NCBI RefSeq assembly: GCF_014174395.1 | Contig: NZ_JABEQD010000003.1 | Span: 372,001-436,000, forward strand | Direction of reading: 5' to 3' | DNA: 64,000 nucleotides | Origin: Gluconacetobacter aggeris | GTDB lineage: Bacteria; Pseudomonadota; Alphaproteobacteria; Acetobacterales; Acetobacteraceae | Part shown: piece by piece, positions 18,490 to 26,921 of the stretch | How positions within the stretch are numbered: position 1 is the first letter of the stretch | How the letters are laid out: every line of letters begins with the position of its first letter | Notes under the pieces: generated by a model | Told to the model about the DNA's origin: nothing | What the model saw: the letters and a program-made list of their open reading frames with translations, nothing else | Databases searched by the model: none | Made by a program: the position numbers and the translations under genes

Positions 18490-19490
18490 CCATGCCGGAC
18501 ACGCCCGGAACAGACACGGTCGAACCATCGGAATCCATCCGTCCGAGCCGCCGGCATGTTCTCGCAGCCCTGGGCGCTACGTCTATCCTGCCTTCTCTGG
18601 TATTGGAGCGGCCTCGCGCATGGGCGGACACGCCGCTGCGGCTCGGTGACCAGAAAGGCGGCGCGCGTTCGCTGATCGAGGCGGCCGGCATGACGGGCAA
18701 TGGCGCCCTGCCCGTGCAATGGAGCCTGTTCGCCGGCGCGCCGATGTTGATCCAGGCGCTGGCCGCGAATGCCGTGGACGCCGGGGTCATTGGAGACGCG
18801 CCCCTGGTCTTTGCCCAGGCGGGCGACGTGCCGGTGAAGGCGATTGCCGGCATCCAGACCGACGGCACGACCACCGCCATTGTCGTGGCGAAAAATAGCC
18901 CGCTCCGGAGTGTGCGCGACCTGAAGGGGAAGCGTGTGGCGACCCTGCGTGCCCAGACCGGCCATTACCTGACCCTAGCAGCCCTGCGCGCGGCGGGCAT
19001 GAAGGATGACGACGTCGCGTTCGTCTTCATTCCGCCGGTCTCGGCCAAGCTGGCACTGCAGACCGGTGCCGTCGATGCCTGGGCCACCTGGGGGCCCTAT
19101 ATCTCGGATGCGAAGATCGCCGATGGCGCACGCGAGATCGTCAATGGCGGCAAGCTGATGAGCGGCCTAAGCTACGTCGTGGCGACCGAAGCAGCGCTGC
19201 GCGACCGGCGGGAAAGCCTGGCGGGGTATCTTCGCCGCTTCCACGCCGCCCACCGGTGGATGCTGACGCATCAGGACATCTATGCCGAGGTCTGGGGCCG
19301 CGATGTCGGCCTGCCGCTTCCCGTCGCCCGTGACGTCGTCAGGGGCCTGGCCGGCACCGTCGTGCCCCTCTCCCCCGACATCATCGCCAAGCAACAGCAG
19401 GTCTCCGATTTCATGACCGAAACACGCATGGTCCCACGCCGGCTCGATACCGCCGGCATCGTCGATTCCAGCTTCACCTTCCAACCCTGA
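18486..19490 (+). CDS. Periplasmic sulfonate-type substrate-binding protein
   Basis: A 334-aa SBP of the SsuA/NrtA group with an extended n-region and a Tat-like signal (PSRRHVLAALGATS..., cleavage near RAWA/D at about residue 40). Features include LRLGDQKGGARSLIEAAG, WSLFAGAPMLIQALAANAVDAGVIGDAPLVFAQ, LKGKRVATLRAQTGHYL and GAVDAWATWGPYI. It is coupled to the upstream monooxygenase by ATGA. It resembles the SBP at 28670 (shared DQKG, NGGGLM/NGGKLM segments). No ABC partner adjacent. Confidence 0.9.
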   Translation: MTMPDTPGTDTVEPSESIRPSRRHVLAALGATSILPSLVLERPRAWADTPLRLGDQKGGARSLIEAAGMTGNGALPVQWSLFAGAPMLIQALAANAVDAGVIGDAPLVFAQAGDVPVKAIAGIQTDGTTTAIVVAKNSPLRSVRDLKGKRVATLRAQTGHYLTLAALRAAGMKDDDVAFVFIPPVSAKLALQTGAVDAWATWGPYISDAKIADGAREIVNGGKLMSGLSYVVATEAALRDRRESLAGYLRRFHAAHRWMLTHQDIYAEVWGRDVGLPLPVARDVVRGLAGTVVPLSPDIIAKQQQVSDFMTETRMVPRRLDTAGIVDSSFTFQP

Positions 19491-19504
19491 ATGGCACCCG
19501 CCCA

Positions 19505-20827
19505 ATGACCCCTCCTGGACGTTCCTTCGCCCTCGGCGCCTATCTGAGCGGCTCGGCCACCAACGGGGATGCGTGGCGCGCACCGGACGAGGATATCGAC
19601 GCGGATATCGACTTCGCGCGCTACCGCTCGTATGTCGATCTTCTGGAACAGGGGCGATTCGACAGCATCTTCCTCTACGACAATGTCCTGCCGGTGCCCG
19701 ATCCGTCGGCCGTGGCCAACAGCCCGGCCCTGCCGCGCTGGGATACGTTCACGCTTCTGGCGGCACTGGCCGTCACATCGCGTCATATCGGCCTGATCGG
19801 CACGGCCAGCACAACCTTCAACGAGCCCTACAACGTTGCCCGGCGCATTGCCTCGCTGGACCGACTGAGCGGCGGGCGCGCAGGCTGGAACGTGGTGACC
19901 GCGACGGGTGGCGGCGAGAATTTCAACCTGCCCCACCATGTCGACCATGCCGAACGCTATGTGCGCGCCCATGAATTCGTCGACGTCGTCAGGGGATTAT
20001 GGGACAGCGTGGCGCCGGATGCCTTTCTGCGCGACAAGGCGAGCGGCCGCTGGCTCGATCCCGACCGCATCCGCCCGCTCAATCATGAAGGCCGCTATTA
20101 CCGCGTGGCCGGACCGCTCAATGCGCCCCCCCCGATTCAGCAGCGCCCGGTTCTGGCCCAGGCCGGCGCGTCCGACGCGGGAATGGACCTGGCCGCCCGC
20201 ATCGGTGAGGTGATCTACACCGCCGAATACGACCCCGACGCCGGCCGCGCCTGGCGTGCGGAAGTGCTGGATCGCGCGGGCCGGCATGGCCGGGACGCAG
20301 CGCATCTGCGGATCCTGCCCGGTCTGGCGCCCTTCGTCGGCGAAAGCGATGCCGAGGCACGGGCGAAATTCGAGACCTATCTCCGATATCTGGATCATGG
20401 CGAGAGCCTGCGCGCGCTGTCGTCCTATGCCAGCCTCGGCATCGATCTGTCGGCATGGCCCGAGGATCGTCCGATCGAACTGGAGGGTGTCGCCGAGACG
20501 AACAGCCACAAGAGCCGCCAATCTCTGATCGTCAACTGGATCCGTCGCGAACGCCCCTATGTGCGCGATGTCCTGCGCCGCTTCACACGCGGCGGCCACC
20601 GCATCATTGTCGGAACGCCGCGCCAAATCGTCGATGACATGGAAGGGTGGTATCGCGACGGCGCGTCGGACGGCTTCAACATCATGTTCACTTCGACACC
20701 CGGTGGCATTCGCGACTTCGTGGATTTCGTCACACCCGAATTGCAAAGGCGAGGACTATTGCGGCTGCATTATACCGGCAGGACCTTGCGCGAAAATCTC
20801 GGCTTGCCGCCGTCGCGCGCCTCGTGA
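19505..20827 (+). CDS. NtaA/SnaA/DszA-type FMN-dependent monooxygenase
   Basis: A 440-aa luciferase-like monooxygenase, the third NtaA-type gene in the window. It shows FALGAYLSGSATNGDAWRAPDEDI, LPRWDTFTLLAALAVTSRHIGLIGTAS, YNVARRIASLDRLSGGRAGWNVVTATG, RPVLAQAGASDAGMDLAARIGEV and GTPRQIVDDMEGWYRDGASDGFNIM. The C-terminal YTGRTLRENLGLP matches the paralogues. It starts 14 bases after the SBP stop, so it is probably the last gene of the operon. It is divergent enough from the 17155 gene to suggest a different substrate or a second step. Confidence 0.9.
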   Translation: MTPPGRSFALGAYLSGSATNGDAWRAPDEDIDADIDFARYRSYVDLLEQGRFDSIFLYDNVLPVPDPSAVANSPALPRWDTFTLLAALAVTSRHIGLIGTASTTFNEPYNVARRIASLDRLSGGRAGWNVVTATGGGENFNLPHHVDHAERYVRAHEFVDVVRGLWDSVAPDAFLRDKASGRWLDPDRIRPLNHEGRYYRVAGPLNAPPPIQQRPVLAQAGASDAGMDLAARIGEVIYTAEYDPDAGRAWRAEVLDRAGRHGRDAAHLRILPGLAPFVGESDAEARAKFETYLRYLDHGESLRALSSYASLGIDLSAWPEDRPIELEGVAETNSHKSRQSLIVNWIRRERPYVRDVLRRFTRGGHRIIVGTPRQIVDDMEGWYRDGASDGFNIMFTSTPGGIRDFVDFVTPELQRRGLLRLHYTGRTLRENLGLPPSRAS

Positions 20828-21221
20828 AAAGAAGCGCTTTACCGTTCTGGTCAGGCGACTGATTGCGCGGCCAGCCCCGCGGGGACCAGAACCCACAACA
20901 CACGATCAAGATACTGCCGGGCGATTTGGTTGCATCCACTGACGTGGCCGACGAGCATCCAGAGATGCCGCAGGTCCTGACCCCGCCCCTGACGCTTCAG
21001 GATACGTCACCGGGGTCTGGATTGTCCCGACAGAACCGCACAAGTCTGGAATTGAATTTCTCAAGACCGCTGACAGACATGGGCATTCCACTTGCTGCAC
21101 TGCTGCCGGGCGACTGGACTGCCGTCCACGCGACGGCCTCTGAACAACCCGCTCGAACACATCTGACTCAGCGCGAGGACAACACTACGGAGCAGCTCGA
21201 GACTCGAGGAAATCAACGATT
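20828..21221. other. 394-base gap without recognisable gene
   Basis: Lies between the convergent NtaA-type operon (plus) and the Ldh-type dehydrogenase (minus). Open frames exist on both strands but none gives a recognisable protein or a convincing ribosome site. A short AAGCGCTT palindrome lies just after the monooxygenase stop. It may be the remnant of a lost gene. Confidence 0.4.
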
Positions 21222-22256
21222 CTATCCAAGGTAAAACGGAAGTTCGCTACGGACAAATTCGGCACGCAACTCCTCCAGCAACGTCATGCCAAGCGGTATT
21301 CCAAGTCGGATCCGCTCCTCATAAGCTGCGTATTCAGGGTCGCCTGGAACCAGCACGGATTGATCGAGGTCCTGCCGCGCCAAACCGTGTACCAAGTCGA
21401 TCAAGCGATCAAGACCGGCTTCAAACGCTCCATCCTCGCCGAAAGAGAGCGGATTGATCGCCATAACAAAATGGCCTGTTTCTCCTGCGCTCTTGTTGGC
21501 TCCGGTCATCGTTGCGCAGAGGACTTCCACCATAAGCGCAAGGCCGTACCCCTTGTGACCGCTTGAAGAACGACCTCCCCCCAATGGTGTAAGCCGACGC
21601 GACTTTGCAGCGATATTTGCATCCGTTACGGCTTTCCCTTCTTCATCCACCGCCCAGCCTTCAGGAATCGGCTTCCCGGCGCGTCTGGCTATTGTGATCT
21701 TACCATAGGCAACCGTCGTCGTCGCCATATCGAGTACTAACGAGGGATTTCTGGCGGCTGGCGCGGCAAACGCAATAGGATTCGTTCCGAGAAACGGTTC
21801 GCGTCCAAACGTGGGAACAGCGAGGGGTCCTGTCGAGTTGGTAAATGCGAGGCCGATCAGTCCCGCATCTGCTGCCATCTGGGCGTAATATCCGGCAGCT
21901 CCGAAATGACGCGACCGCGTCACTCCCGCGATCCCGACCCCGGTTTCCCGCGCCTTCCCAATTGCTTTTGACATGGCCATGACGGCCGCAGGGTGCCCGA
22001 GCCCATTGTCTGCATCTATCAACAATGCAGACTGGCGCTCATGCAGAACCGCGATGTTTGGCCGGAGATTAAGCCTTCCCTCTCGTGCAGCTTCTGCGTA
22101 GAATGGAATCATTCCCACTCCATGGGAATCTATCCCTCTGAGATCCGTCTCCACCATAACGTGAGAAGCTGTCCGCGAAAACGTCTCGGGCATCCCCCAT
22201 GTGACGAGCAATGATACTATCTCACGTTCCAGAAGCCGGGCTGCAATTCTTTTCAT
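21222..22256 (-). CDS. Malate/L-lactate dehydrogenase (Ldh/sulfolactate dehydrogenase) family oxidoreductase
   Basis: A 344-aa NAD(P)-dependent oxidoreductase of the Ldh2/MDH2 family, which includes malate, (S)-sulfolactate (ComC), ureidoglycolate and delta-1-piperideine-2-carboxylate reductases. Conserved segments: DLRGIDSHGVGM (39-50), catalytic His117 in SRHFGAAGYYAQMA, TNSTGPLAVPTFGREPFLGTNPIAFAAPA and GHKGYGLALMVEVL. No signal peptide. It lies 188 bases downstream of a TonB receptor on the same strand. In a sulfur island, oxidation of sulfolactate to sulfopyruvate is an attractive but unproven role; an ordinary hydroxyacid is equally compatible. Codon use looks less GC-rich than its neighbours. 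Confidence 0.85.
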   Translation of the reverse strand: MKRIAARLLEREIVSLLVTWGMPETFSRTASHVMVETDLRGIDSHGVGMIPFYAEAAREGRLNLRPNIAVLHERQSALLIDADNGLGHPAAVMAMSKAIGKARETGVGIAGVTRSRHFGAAGYYAQMAADAGLIGLAFTNSTGPLAVPTFGREPFLGTNPIAFAAPAARNPSLVLDMATTTVAYGKITIARRAGKPIPEGWAVDEEGKAVTDANIAAKSRRLTPLGGGRSSSGHKGYGLALMVEVLCATMTGANKSAGETGHFVMAINPLSFGEDGAFEAGLDRLIDLVHGLARQDLDQSVLVPGDPEYAAYEERIRLGIPLGMTLLEELRAEFVRSELPFYLG

Positions 22257-22372
22257 GACTTTTTATTCCTGAGGCAGCCTACAGCGAACGATATCGAGAT
22301 TACGTGGGCCATCCAGCCTACAAGGCCCTCAGCCGCCTTCCCCACCGTTCCTTATCGAGCCAAATCAATTCA

Positions 22373-22402
22373 CCCAGGAAAAATACATTTACCCTTCCTG
22401 GG
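22373..22402. promoter_or_regulatory. 8-bp inverted repeat between TonB receptor and Ldh-type gene
   Basis: CCCAGGAA (22373-22380) and TTCCTGGG (22395-22402) pair across a 14-nt AT-rich loop, about 45 bases past the receptor stop and 117 bases before the dehydrogenase start on the minus strand. No T-run follows the stem. It could be a weak terminator/attenuator or an operator. Confidence 0.4.
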
Positions 22403-22444
22403 CAGATCAATGACGCAGTCAGAGATGAATTGCACTTTTGTTCT

Positions 22445-24751
22445 TCAGTTAAACCCCACGTCAATGCCAGCAAAGACTCCGAACCCGTCACCTGGCATTT
22501 CGGCGGCAGCATCACCGTGTGTCGCTGTGTAAACCGGAATGACGGCGCTGGCATAATGCTTGTTGGTAAGGTTATGAAGCTGGAAATAGACACGCCGGCT
22601 TTTCTTTGGCCAAAGATAGCCGAACGTCAGATTGTAGATATGGTAAGCCGCCGCTTTCGCCTTGTTATCATAGGTTGCATAAACTGAAGACGCGGCCTCC
22701 ACATCGAACGAAGAATAGAAGCCATTGTTGAAGTCCGCATGAAGCTGAGCCTGATAGAGATGTTCCGGAATTCCGGGGAGGCGGTTATGGCCGAAATTCG
22801 GGTCATGGTTGTAACGGAAATCCTGATACGTATACGCATGCATAAGGTAGATACTATTACCATTCCACTGATAGAGCTTGTGACTCAACCCTACCTCCAC
22901 GCCCTGATGTGTAGTGGGAGAGGCGTTGCTGAGAACAGCGGTATTATAGAGCGCCGATGTGGCCGTCATAACGGACAGGAGTTCGTTCCGTACGGCCGAA
23001 TGATAATAGGAAATGCTCCAGTGCTGGCCTTTGAACGTCCCTTCGCTACCGATCTCGAAAGTCGTTGCCGTTTGTGGCGTGAGTCTTTGGTAACCCTCGG
23101 TCAATCCTGTGGCCGGACCACTTTGGTAGCGTGATCCGGATAGGAAGTCATTGTCTGTTGCTGATTGTACGCTGCGCGTAACGTTGCCATAGACACGGAT
23201 ATCCGGCGTGATCTGATAACGAAATCCACCACGGGGAGCAAAATACAAGGGATCAACACTAAAATGGCTGTGGACCGGATAGGTCGTTGTCGTGCTCCGT
23301 GGCATGTAGCTCAGTGCACCACCAGCGGTCAGCCACAAATTCTTGTACACTTCCGTGTCATTGCTGATATGCCATATCGTATTGCTCCCTCCTCTGTGCC
23401 AACTGTTGACCAGAGCACCAAATGGAAGGCCATAAGCAGCATATGCAGACGTGGATCTAACATGATAGTTATAGACGTTATAACCGACATCGACGGTCGT
23501 GTAGACGCCGATAGTCGTGTTGCTTTTATGGCCAGCTATGTTGTCCTTGCGGGTGTAGTTAACAACGCCATTTGCACCAATGACGTTCATCGGCAGCTGG
23601 AGAGTTGGAAGGCCATGATTCATCGGAGCGTCGATGTAAGTAAATCCTATCAAAAGATTTGACTTGTCATCGATACGGATCCTCGTTCTATCTCCGAAGT
23701 ATTTTGTTCCGGGAAGTATTGTGTATGTATTATAATATCCCGGACGCGCCTGCCGAGGATTCTCGGCGATCTGCGCGCGTGTCAAGTAATTCGGCTGCCC
23801 TTCATAGGACTGGCGATACCGAAAGAAAAATCGTGTATCAACTGCATCATTGAAACGATATCCATAATTAAAATTGATTCCAAAATTTGATATTTTTGTA
23901 TTTTTCTGATAGCCTCCCCGATAGGAATTTGTAACACTGATATAGTAATCGGACTTTCCGATCACCTTGCCCGAAGAAAGCTGCTCCTTGACATAACCGA
24001 AGCTCCCGGCTTCCACACGCGCCTGGTATGTTTTCGCGTCGTAGCCCGTCAAAGTGTGCATGTTAATCGCACCACCCAAGAGAGTAGAGCCAAGATCGAA
24101 CCCGTTTCCTCCTCGGTAAATCTCCATATATTGCATACCAAGGGGCTCCATCAGCTCCATTGGAGCACCTCCTATTCTTGTGGCGGGAAGGTCGTCCAGA
24201 AGAACAAGCGTGCCGACACGGGCGGAACCGGTACCTGCCTGGATCCCGGAACCACGTATCGACAGATGGACGTCGTTGTCGCCGGTTGCCGCGGGAGCAT
24301 AGACGCCAGGCTGAAACGCGAGCCAGTCGCCAATGGTCGAAGTACGCTGCCTAAGGATCATTTTAGAATCTACAACGCTGGTGCCACCAGGTACCGAAAT
24401 AAGTCGTGCCGCGGCACGACGAACCGACGACATACCCGTCACCTGCACTTCTTCGGCGTCTGTGGCACGGGCGCCGCCGTGATACATCCCCTCCATGTCG
24501 TCATCGTGGTTCGGCGTCTGCGCCGCCCTCTTCTGAGCGCCTTGACCGGTTGCCGACGACGCGACCGAACGGCCACCCGCATTGGATGACGATTGCATAT
24601 GATGATGGTGCGTGACCTGAGCCTCGTCTACATTTTGCGCGTGGGCGCAACGGATACTTTCAAAAGAGGTGGAAGCTATTGCCAGTGCTACAAATTTTCC
24701 GACTCGTCCCAAATGGATATGGGCGACAAAGGGGCGGGCTATTTTTGGCAC
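22445..24751 (-). CDS. FecA-like TonB-dependent receptor with His/Met-rich N-terminus
   Basis: A 768-aa outer-membrane receptor. A signal peptide covers about residues 1-38 (CAHA/QN). The mature N-terminus carries a four-His run at 48-51 and an acidic/Met/His cluster (HDDDMEGMYH, 82-91), unusual for TonB proteins and suggestive of metal binding. The TonB box EEVQVTG is at about 101-107; the plug has SIRGSGIQAG, LVLLDDLPATRIGG and EIYRGGNGFDLGSTLLGGAINMHT, typical of the FecA/COG4772 type. The barrel ends GIDVGFN. Its base composition is distinctly lower in GC than the flanking genes, suggesting separate acquisition. A metal-chelate ligand (e.g. copper or iron complex) is one reading; a sulfur ligand is another. 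Confidence 0.9.
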   Translation of the reverse strand: MPKIARPFVAHIHLGRVGKFVALAIASTSFESIRCAHAQNVDEAQVTHHHHMQSSSNAGGRSVASSATGQGAQKRAAQTPNHDDDMEGMYHGGARATDAEEVQVTGMSSVRRAAARLISVPGGTSVVDSKMILRQRTSTIGDWLAFQPGVYAPAATGDNDVHLSIRGSGIQAGTGSARVGTLVLLDDLPATRIGGAPMELMEPLGMQYMEIYRGGNGFDLGSTLLGGAINMHTLTGYDAKTYQARVEAGSFGYVKEQLSSGKVIGKSDYYISVTNSYRGGYQKNTKISNFGINFNYGYRFNDAVDTRFFFRYRQSYEGQPNYLTRAQIAENPRQARPGYYNTYTILPGTKYFGDRTRIRIDDKSNLLIGFTYIDAPMNHGLPTLQLPMNVIGANGVVNYTRKDNIAGHKSNTTIGVYTTVDVGYNVYNYHVRSTSAYAAYGLPFGALVNSWHRGGSNTIWHISNDTEVYKNLWLTAGGALSYMPRSTTTTYPVHSHFSVDPLYFAPRGGFRYQITPDIRVYGNVTRSVQSATDNDFLSGSRYQSGPATGLTEGYQRLTPQTATTFEIGSEGTFKGQHWSISYYHSAVRNELLSVMTATSALYNTAVLSNASPTTHQGVEVGLSHKLYQWNGNSIYLMHAYTYQDFRYNHDPNFGHNRLPGIPEHLYQAQLHADFNNGFYSSFDVEAASSVYATYDNKAKAAAYHIYNLTFGYLWPKKSRRVYFQLHNLTNKHYASAVIPVYTATHGDAAAEMPGDGFGVFAGIDVGFN

Positions 24752-25039
24752 AAGAAACCTCCATGAAATGCAAGAAAAAAATCTATTCTGGGTATTGAGT
24801 GCAACCCAAGATTTCTATATTTTAATTTTGACATCAATTCGGATCAAATGAGTAATGATCAAGGACGAATTGACGTTATAAAAATTGTTTGTTTTTCTAA
24901 TTCTTTCATATTTCTGTGCGTCCATTCATAACAAAATCACGACGTCGAAATGGCTTTTGGCTTTTGGCTTAGTGCTCCACTCCCGGCAGGCCGAATCGAT
25001 TTCGATTTGCGTTTTCCTTCTGCGTTTCCTCTCGAATTT

Positions 25040-25301
25040 CGGTCAAAAAAATTCTCAGGATGGACAACACTGATTGTCTCGAGCTTTCTGGGGCTCATCG
25101 CCTCTCACTATTCCCAGCCGGAATATCAAGTGCCTTTTGCGTGGCATCGGGGTACGACCGCGTCCCGCGGACAATCGCGCTACCGCTCATTATGCCAGTC
25201 GAAATTATGGGGACTTTCGAACACCTGTTGAACGGGTTCTCATTGGCGACAAGCCGCTTGCGCTTTATATGAACCCTGACCCACAAACCGAGACGCATTA
25301 G
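25040..25301 (+). pseudogene. Frameshifted C-terminal remnant of a TauD/TfdA dioxygenase
   Basis: One frame reads LGLIASHYSQPEYQVPFAWHRG (last part up to about 25155 split here as QPEYQVPFAWHRG), and from 25170 the +1 frame reads DNRATAHYASRNYGDF followed by PVERVLIGDKPL before TAG 25299-25301. These match in order the end of the intact dioxygenase at 12451 (PENQVRFSWRPG, DNRAAVHYAVRDYGDF, LLERILIADEPL), including the distal iron His and the co-substrate Arg. The frameshift between about 25148 and 25170, and the absence of the first two thirds of the gene, show it is dead. Confidence 0.72.
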
Positions 25302-25419
25302 GGCGCACATGCGCCCTCCATTTCCATCGCACCATGTTATGTCGTCGGAAGCCGAGATTGAGTGGAGCGGCGGAGCAAGCTATTCACCGACGGGCCTGCG
25401 AATAATCGGGTAGACCATC

Positions 25420-25452
25420 GAGAAAAAATCGAGACAGATTTTATTTTTTCTC
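25420..25452. repeat. 10-bp perfect AT-rich inverted repeat
   Basis: GAGAAAAAAT (25420-25429) is mirrored by ATTTTTTCTC (25443-25452) across a 13-nt spacer. It stands about 380 bases upstream of the SBP at 25830 and about 120 bases past the dioxygenase relic. It ends in a T-rich arm, so it might serve as a terminator for the lost gene; an operator is also possible. Confidence 0.5.
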
Positions 25453-25646
25453 ATTCGTCTCCTTCAGCATGATGCCTAGAATAGTATCAGCGCGTGATAG
25501 TCACGAGGTTCCGATGACCGCTCGTTGTCGCCTTTCCCTGTCTGCGCCGGTCAATATTTCCGATATTGAACGGAGCGTGCGCGTCGATCTGGCGGTTCGG
25601 GCGGCACTCTATCGTCTAAACCGCCTGCACGGAGCAGCTCCGGACC

Positions 25647-25814
25647 ATGTCCATCGGCCGGGACAATGTGCTTCTGGCGCATCAGGCCGCGCAGGAGACG
25701 GTGCGCCGACAGACCGACCTCAACCTGCAACCGGTCGAGGGCGATCGGGATCTGGACAATTTGATCTGTGAGGCCGCGCCGCGTGCGCGGCCACGCAAAG
25801 GGTTTCGACATTGA
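25647..25814 (+). CDS. Small hypothetical ORF (55 aa), doubtful
   Basis: ATG 25647 to TGA 25812-25814 encodes a hydrophilic 55-residue peptide beginning MSIGRDNVLLAHQAAQ and ending in a basic tail (RARPRKGFRH). It ends 15 bases before the SBP start. No family was recognised. It could be a small leader gene or the tail of a lost gene, because the sequence upstream in the same frame is closed by a TAA 27 bases before. Confidence 0.2.
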   Translation: MSIGRDNVLLAHQAAQETVRRQTDLNLQPVEGDRDLDNLICEAAPRARPRKGFRH

Positions 25815-25829
25815 ATTAAGGAAGTCATC

Positions 25830-26825
25830 ATGTTCCGTAGCCCGTACCGGCCCACGCGCCGCCAGTTTATGCATCTGTTCAGCGGGAGCGCCCTTGTCTT
25901 GGCGCTCCCATCGTCGCCGCGCGCCGCCGAGGCGCCGGATCTGTCGCGCGTCACGTTGCGCGTGGCGACCTTTCGCGGGCAGGACAATACGCTCTTGCCT
26001 GCGGCAGGACAGGCCGATTTTCCCTATCAGGTCCAGTTCAGCGAATTCAATTCCGGCAACCTGATCGCCCAGGCCATCAATGCCGATGCGATCGATCTGG
26101 GTGGCTGGAGCGAAATCCCGATGGTCTTTGCGGCCGCATCGGGTTCGCGGGTCGCCATCGTCGCGACCCTGGATGGCCCGACCACCGACCAGGCAGTGCT
26201 GACCCCGCTACATAGCCCCTACCGTTCGGTTGCCGACCTGCGCGGCCGACGCGTGGGCTATATCAAGGCGACCACCGCCCATTACTTCCTGATTCGCATG
26301 CTCGCACAGCACAGTATGAGTTTTGCGGACATTCATCCGATCGCACTGGGGATGAGCGAGGGCCTGACGGCGATGAAGGCGGGCAGCCTGGATGCGTGGG
26401 CGACCTACGGCTATGCCATCCAGACGCTGGAAGCCGACGGCACCGCGCGGATACTGCAGAGCGCCAGGGACATCCTGTCTGGGCATTATTTCATAGGCGC
26501 CAATCCGCGCCGGCTGGACGACCCTGCCTTCCGCTATGCCGCCGCCGATTATATCCGGCGACTGGGCCGCGCCTATGCCATCCTTAGCGCCGACAAGCGG
26601 CGTTGGGCACAAACGGTGGCGCCCGTGATCCAGGTGCCCGAACCGGCCGTCCTGGCCTACCTGCAAGGGCAAAATCGCCCCTATAGAACCCGTGCCTGGA
26701 CAGACGTCGACATCGCCGGCGCTCAATCCGTCGCGGACACCTTTGCCCATGCCGGCGTTCTCCCCACCGGAACACGGGTCGATTCCGTCTTCTCGCCGGC
26801 TCTGTCACGGCTCCTGGCCGCATAA
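25830..26825 (+). CDS. Periplasmic sulfonate-type substrate-binding protein
   Basis: A 331-aa SBP. Tat-like signal peptide (PTRRQFMHLFSGSALVLAL, cleavage near AAEA). The mature protein starts TLRVATFRGQDN and has QFSEFNSGNLIAQAINADAIDLGGWSEIPMVFAA, DLRGRRVGYIKATTAHYFLI and GSLDAWATYGYAI. The motif set is SsuA-like but more divergent than its paralogues. It is transcribed towards the ssuCB pair on the other strand (97-base convergent gap), so it is not in an operon with them, although it may still deliver to them. Upstream lies only relic DNA. Confidence 0.87.
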   Translation: MFRSPYRPTRRQFMHLFSGSALVLALPSSPRAAEAPDLSRVTLRVATFRGQDNTLLPAAGQADFPYQVQFSEFNSGNLIAQAINADAIDLGGWSEIPMVFAAASGSRVAIVATLDGPTTDQAVLTPLHSPYRSVADLRGRRVGYIKATTAHYFLIRMLAQHSMSFADIHPIALGMSEGLTAMKAGSLDAWATYGYAIQTLEADGTARILQSARDILSGHYFIGANPRRLDDPAFRYAAADYIRRLGRAYAILSADKRRWAQTVAPVIQVPEPAVLAYLQGQNRPYRTRAWTDVDIAGAQSVADTFAHAGVLPTGTRVDSVFSPALSRLLAA

Positions 26826-26893
26826 TCCGCCGTAACCCCGACCCGTCGATGGACTGGGAGCGGCAAAGACATCCGCGTTCCTGCGTCGCCAGT

Positions 26894-26917
26894 CTCCGAT
26901 GCTCCGATGCTCCGATG
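26894..26917. repeat. Triple tandem repeat of CTCCGATG
   Basis: Three perfect head-to-tail copies of an 8-mer (26894-26901, 26902-26909, 26910-26917) in the convergent gap between the SBP and ssuB stop codons. Too short for a minisatellite claim; it is a slippage-prone site and a possible strain-typing locus. Confidence 0.7.
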
Positions 26918-26921
26918 CGGC

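Larger units (their letters stand above)
24752..25829. other. 1.08-kb AT-rich gap with relics
   Basis: Separates the minus-strand TonB receptor from the plus-strand SBP. The first 200 bases are AT-rich and should carry the receptor promoter. A decayed TauD/TfdA tail (25040-25301), a 10-bp inverted repeat (25420-25452) and a small doubtful frame (25647-25814) are listed separately. Nothing else was recognised. Confidence 0.45.

Noticed and set aside
20828-21221. Small gene in the gap after the third NtaA-type gene
   Set aside because: Open frames on both strands lack ribosome sites and recognisable sequence.
26894-26917. CRISPR-like or functional repeat array
   Set aside because: Only three 8-bp direct copies without spacers; a simple slippage repeat.
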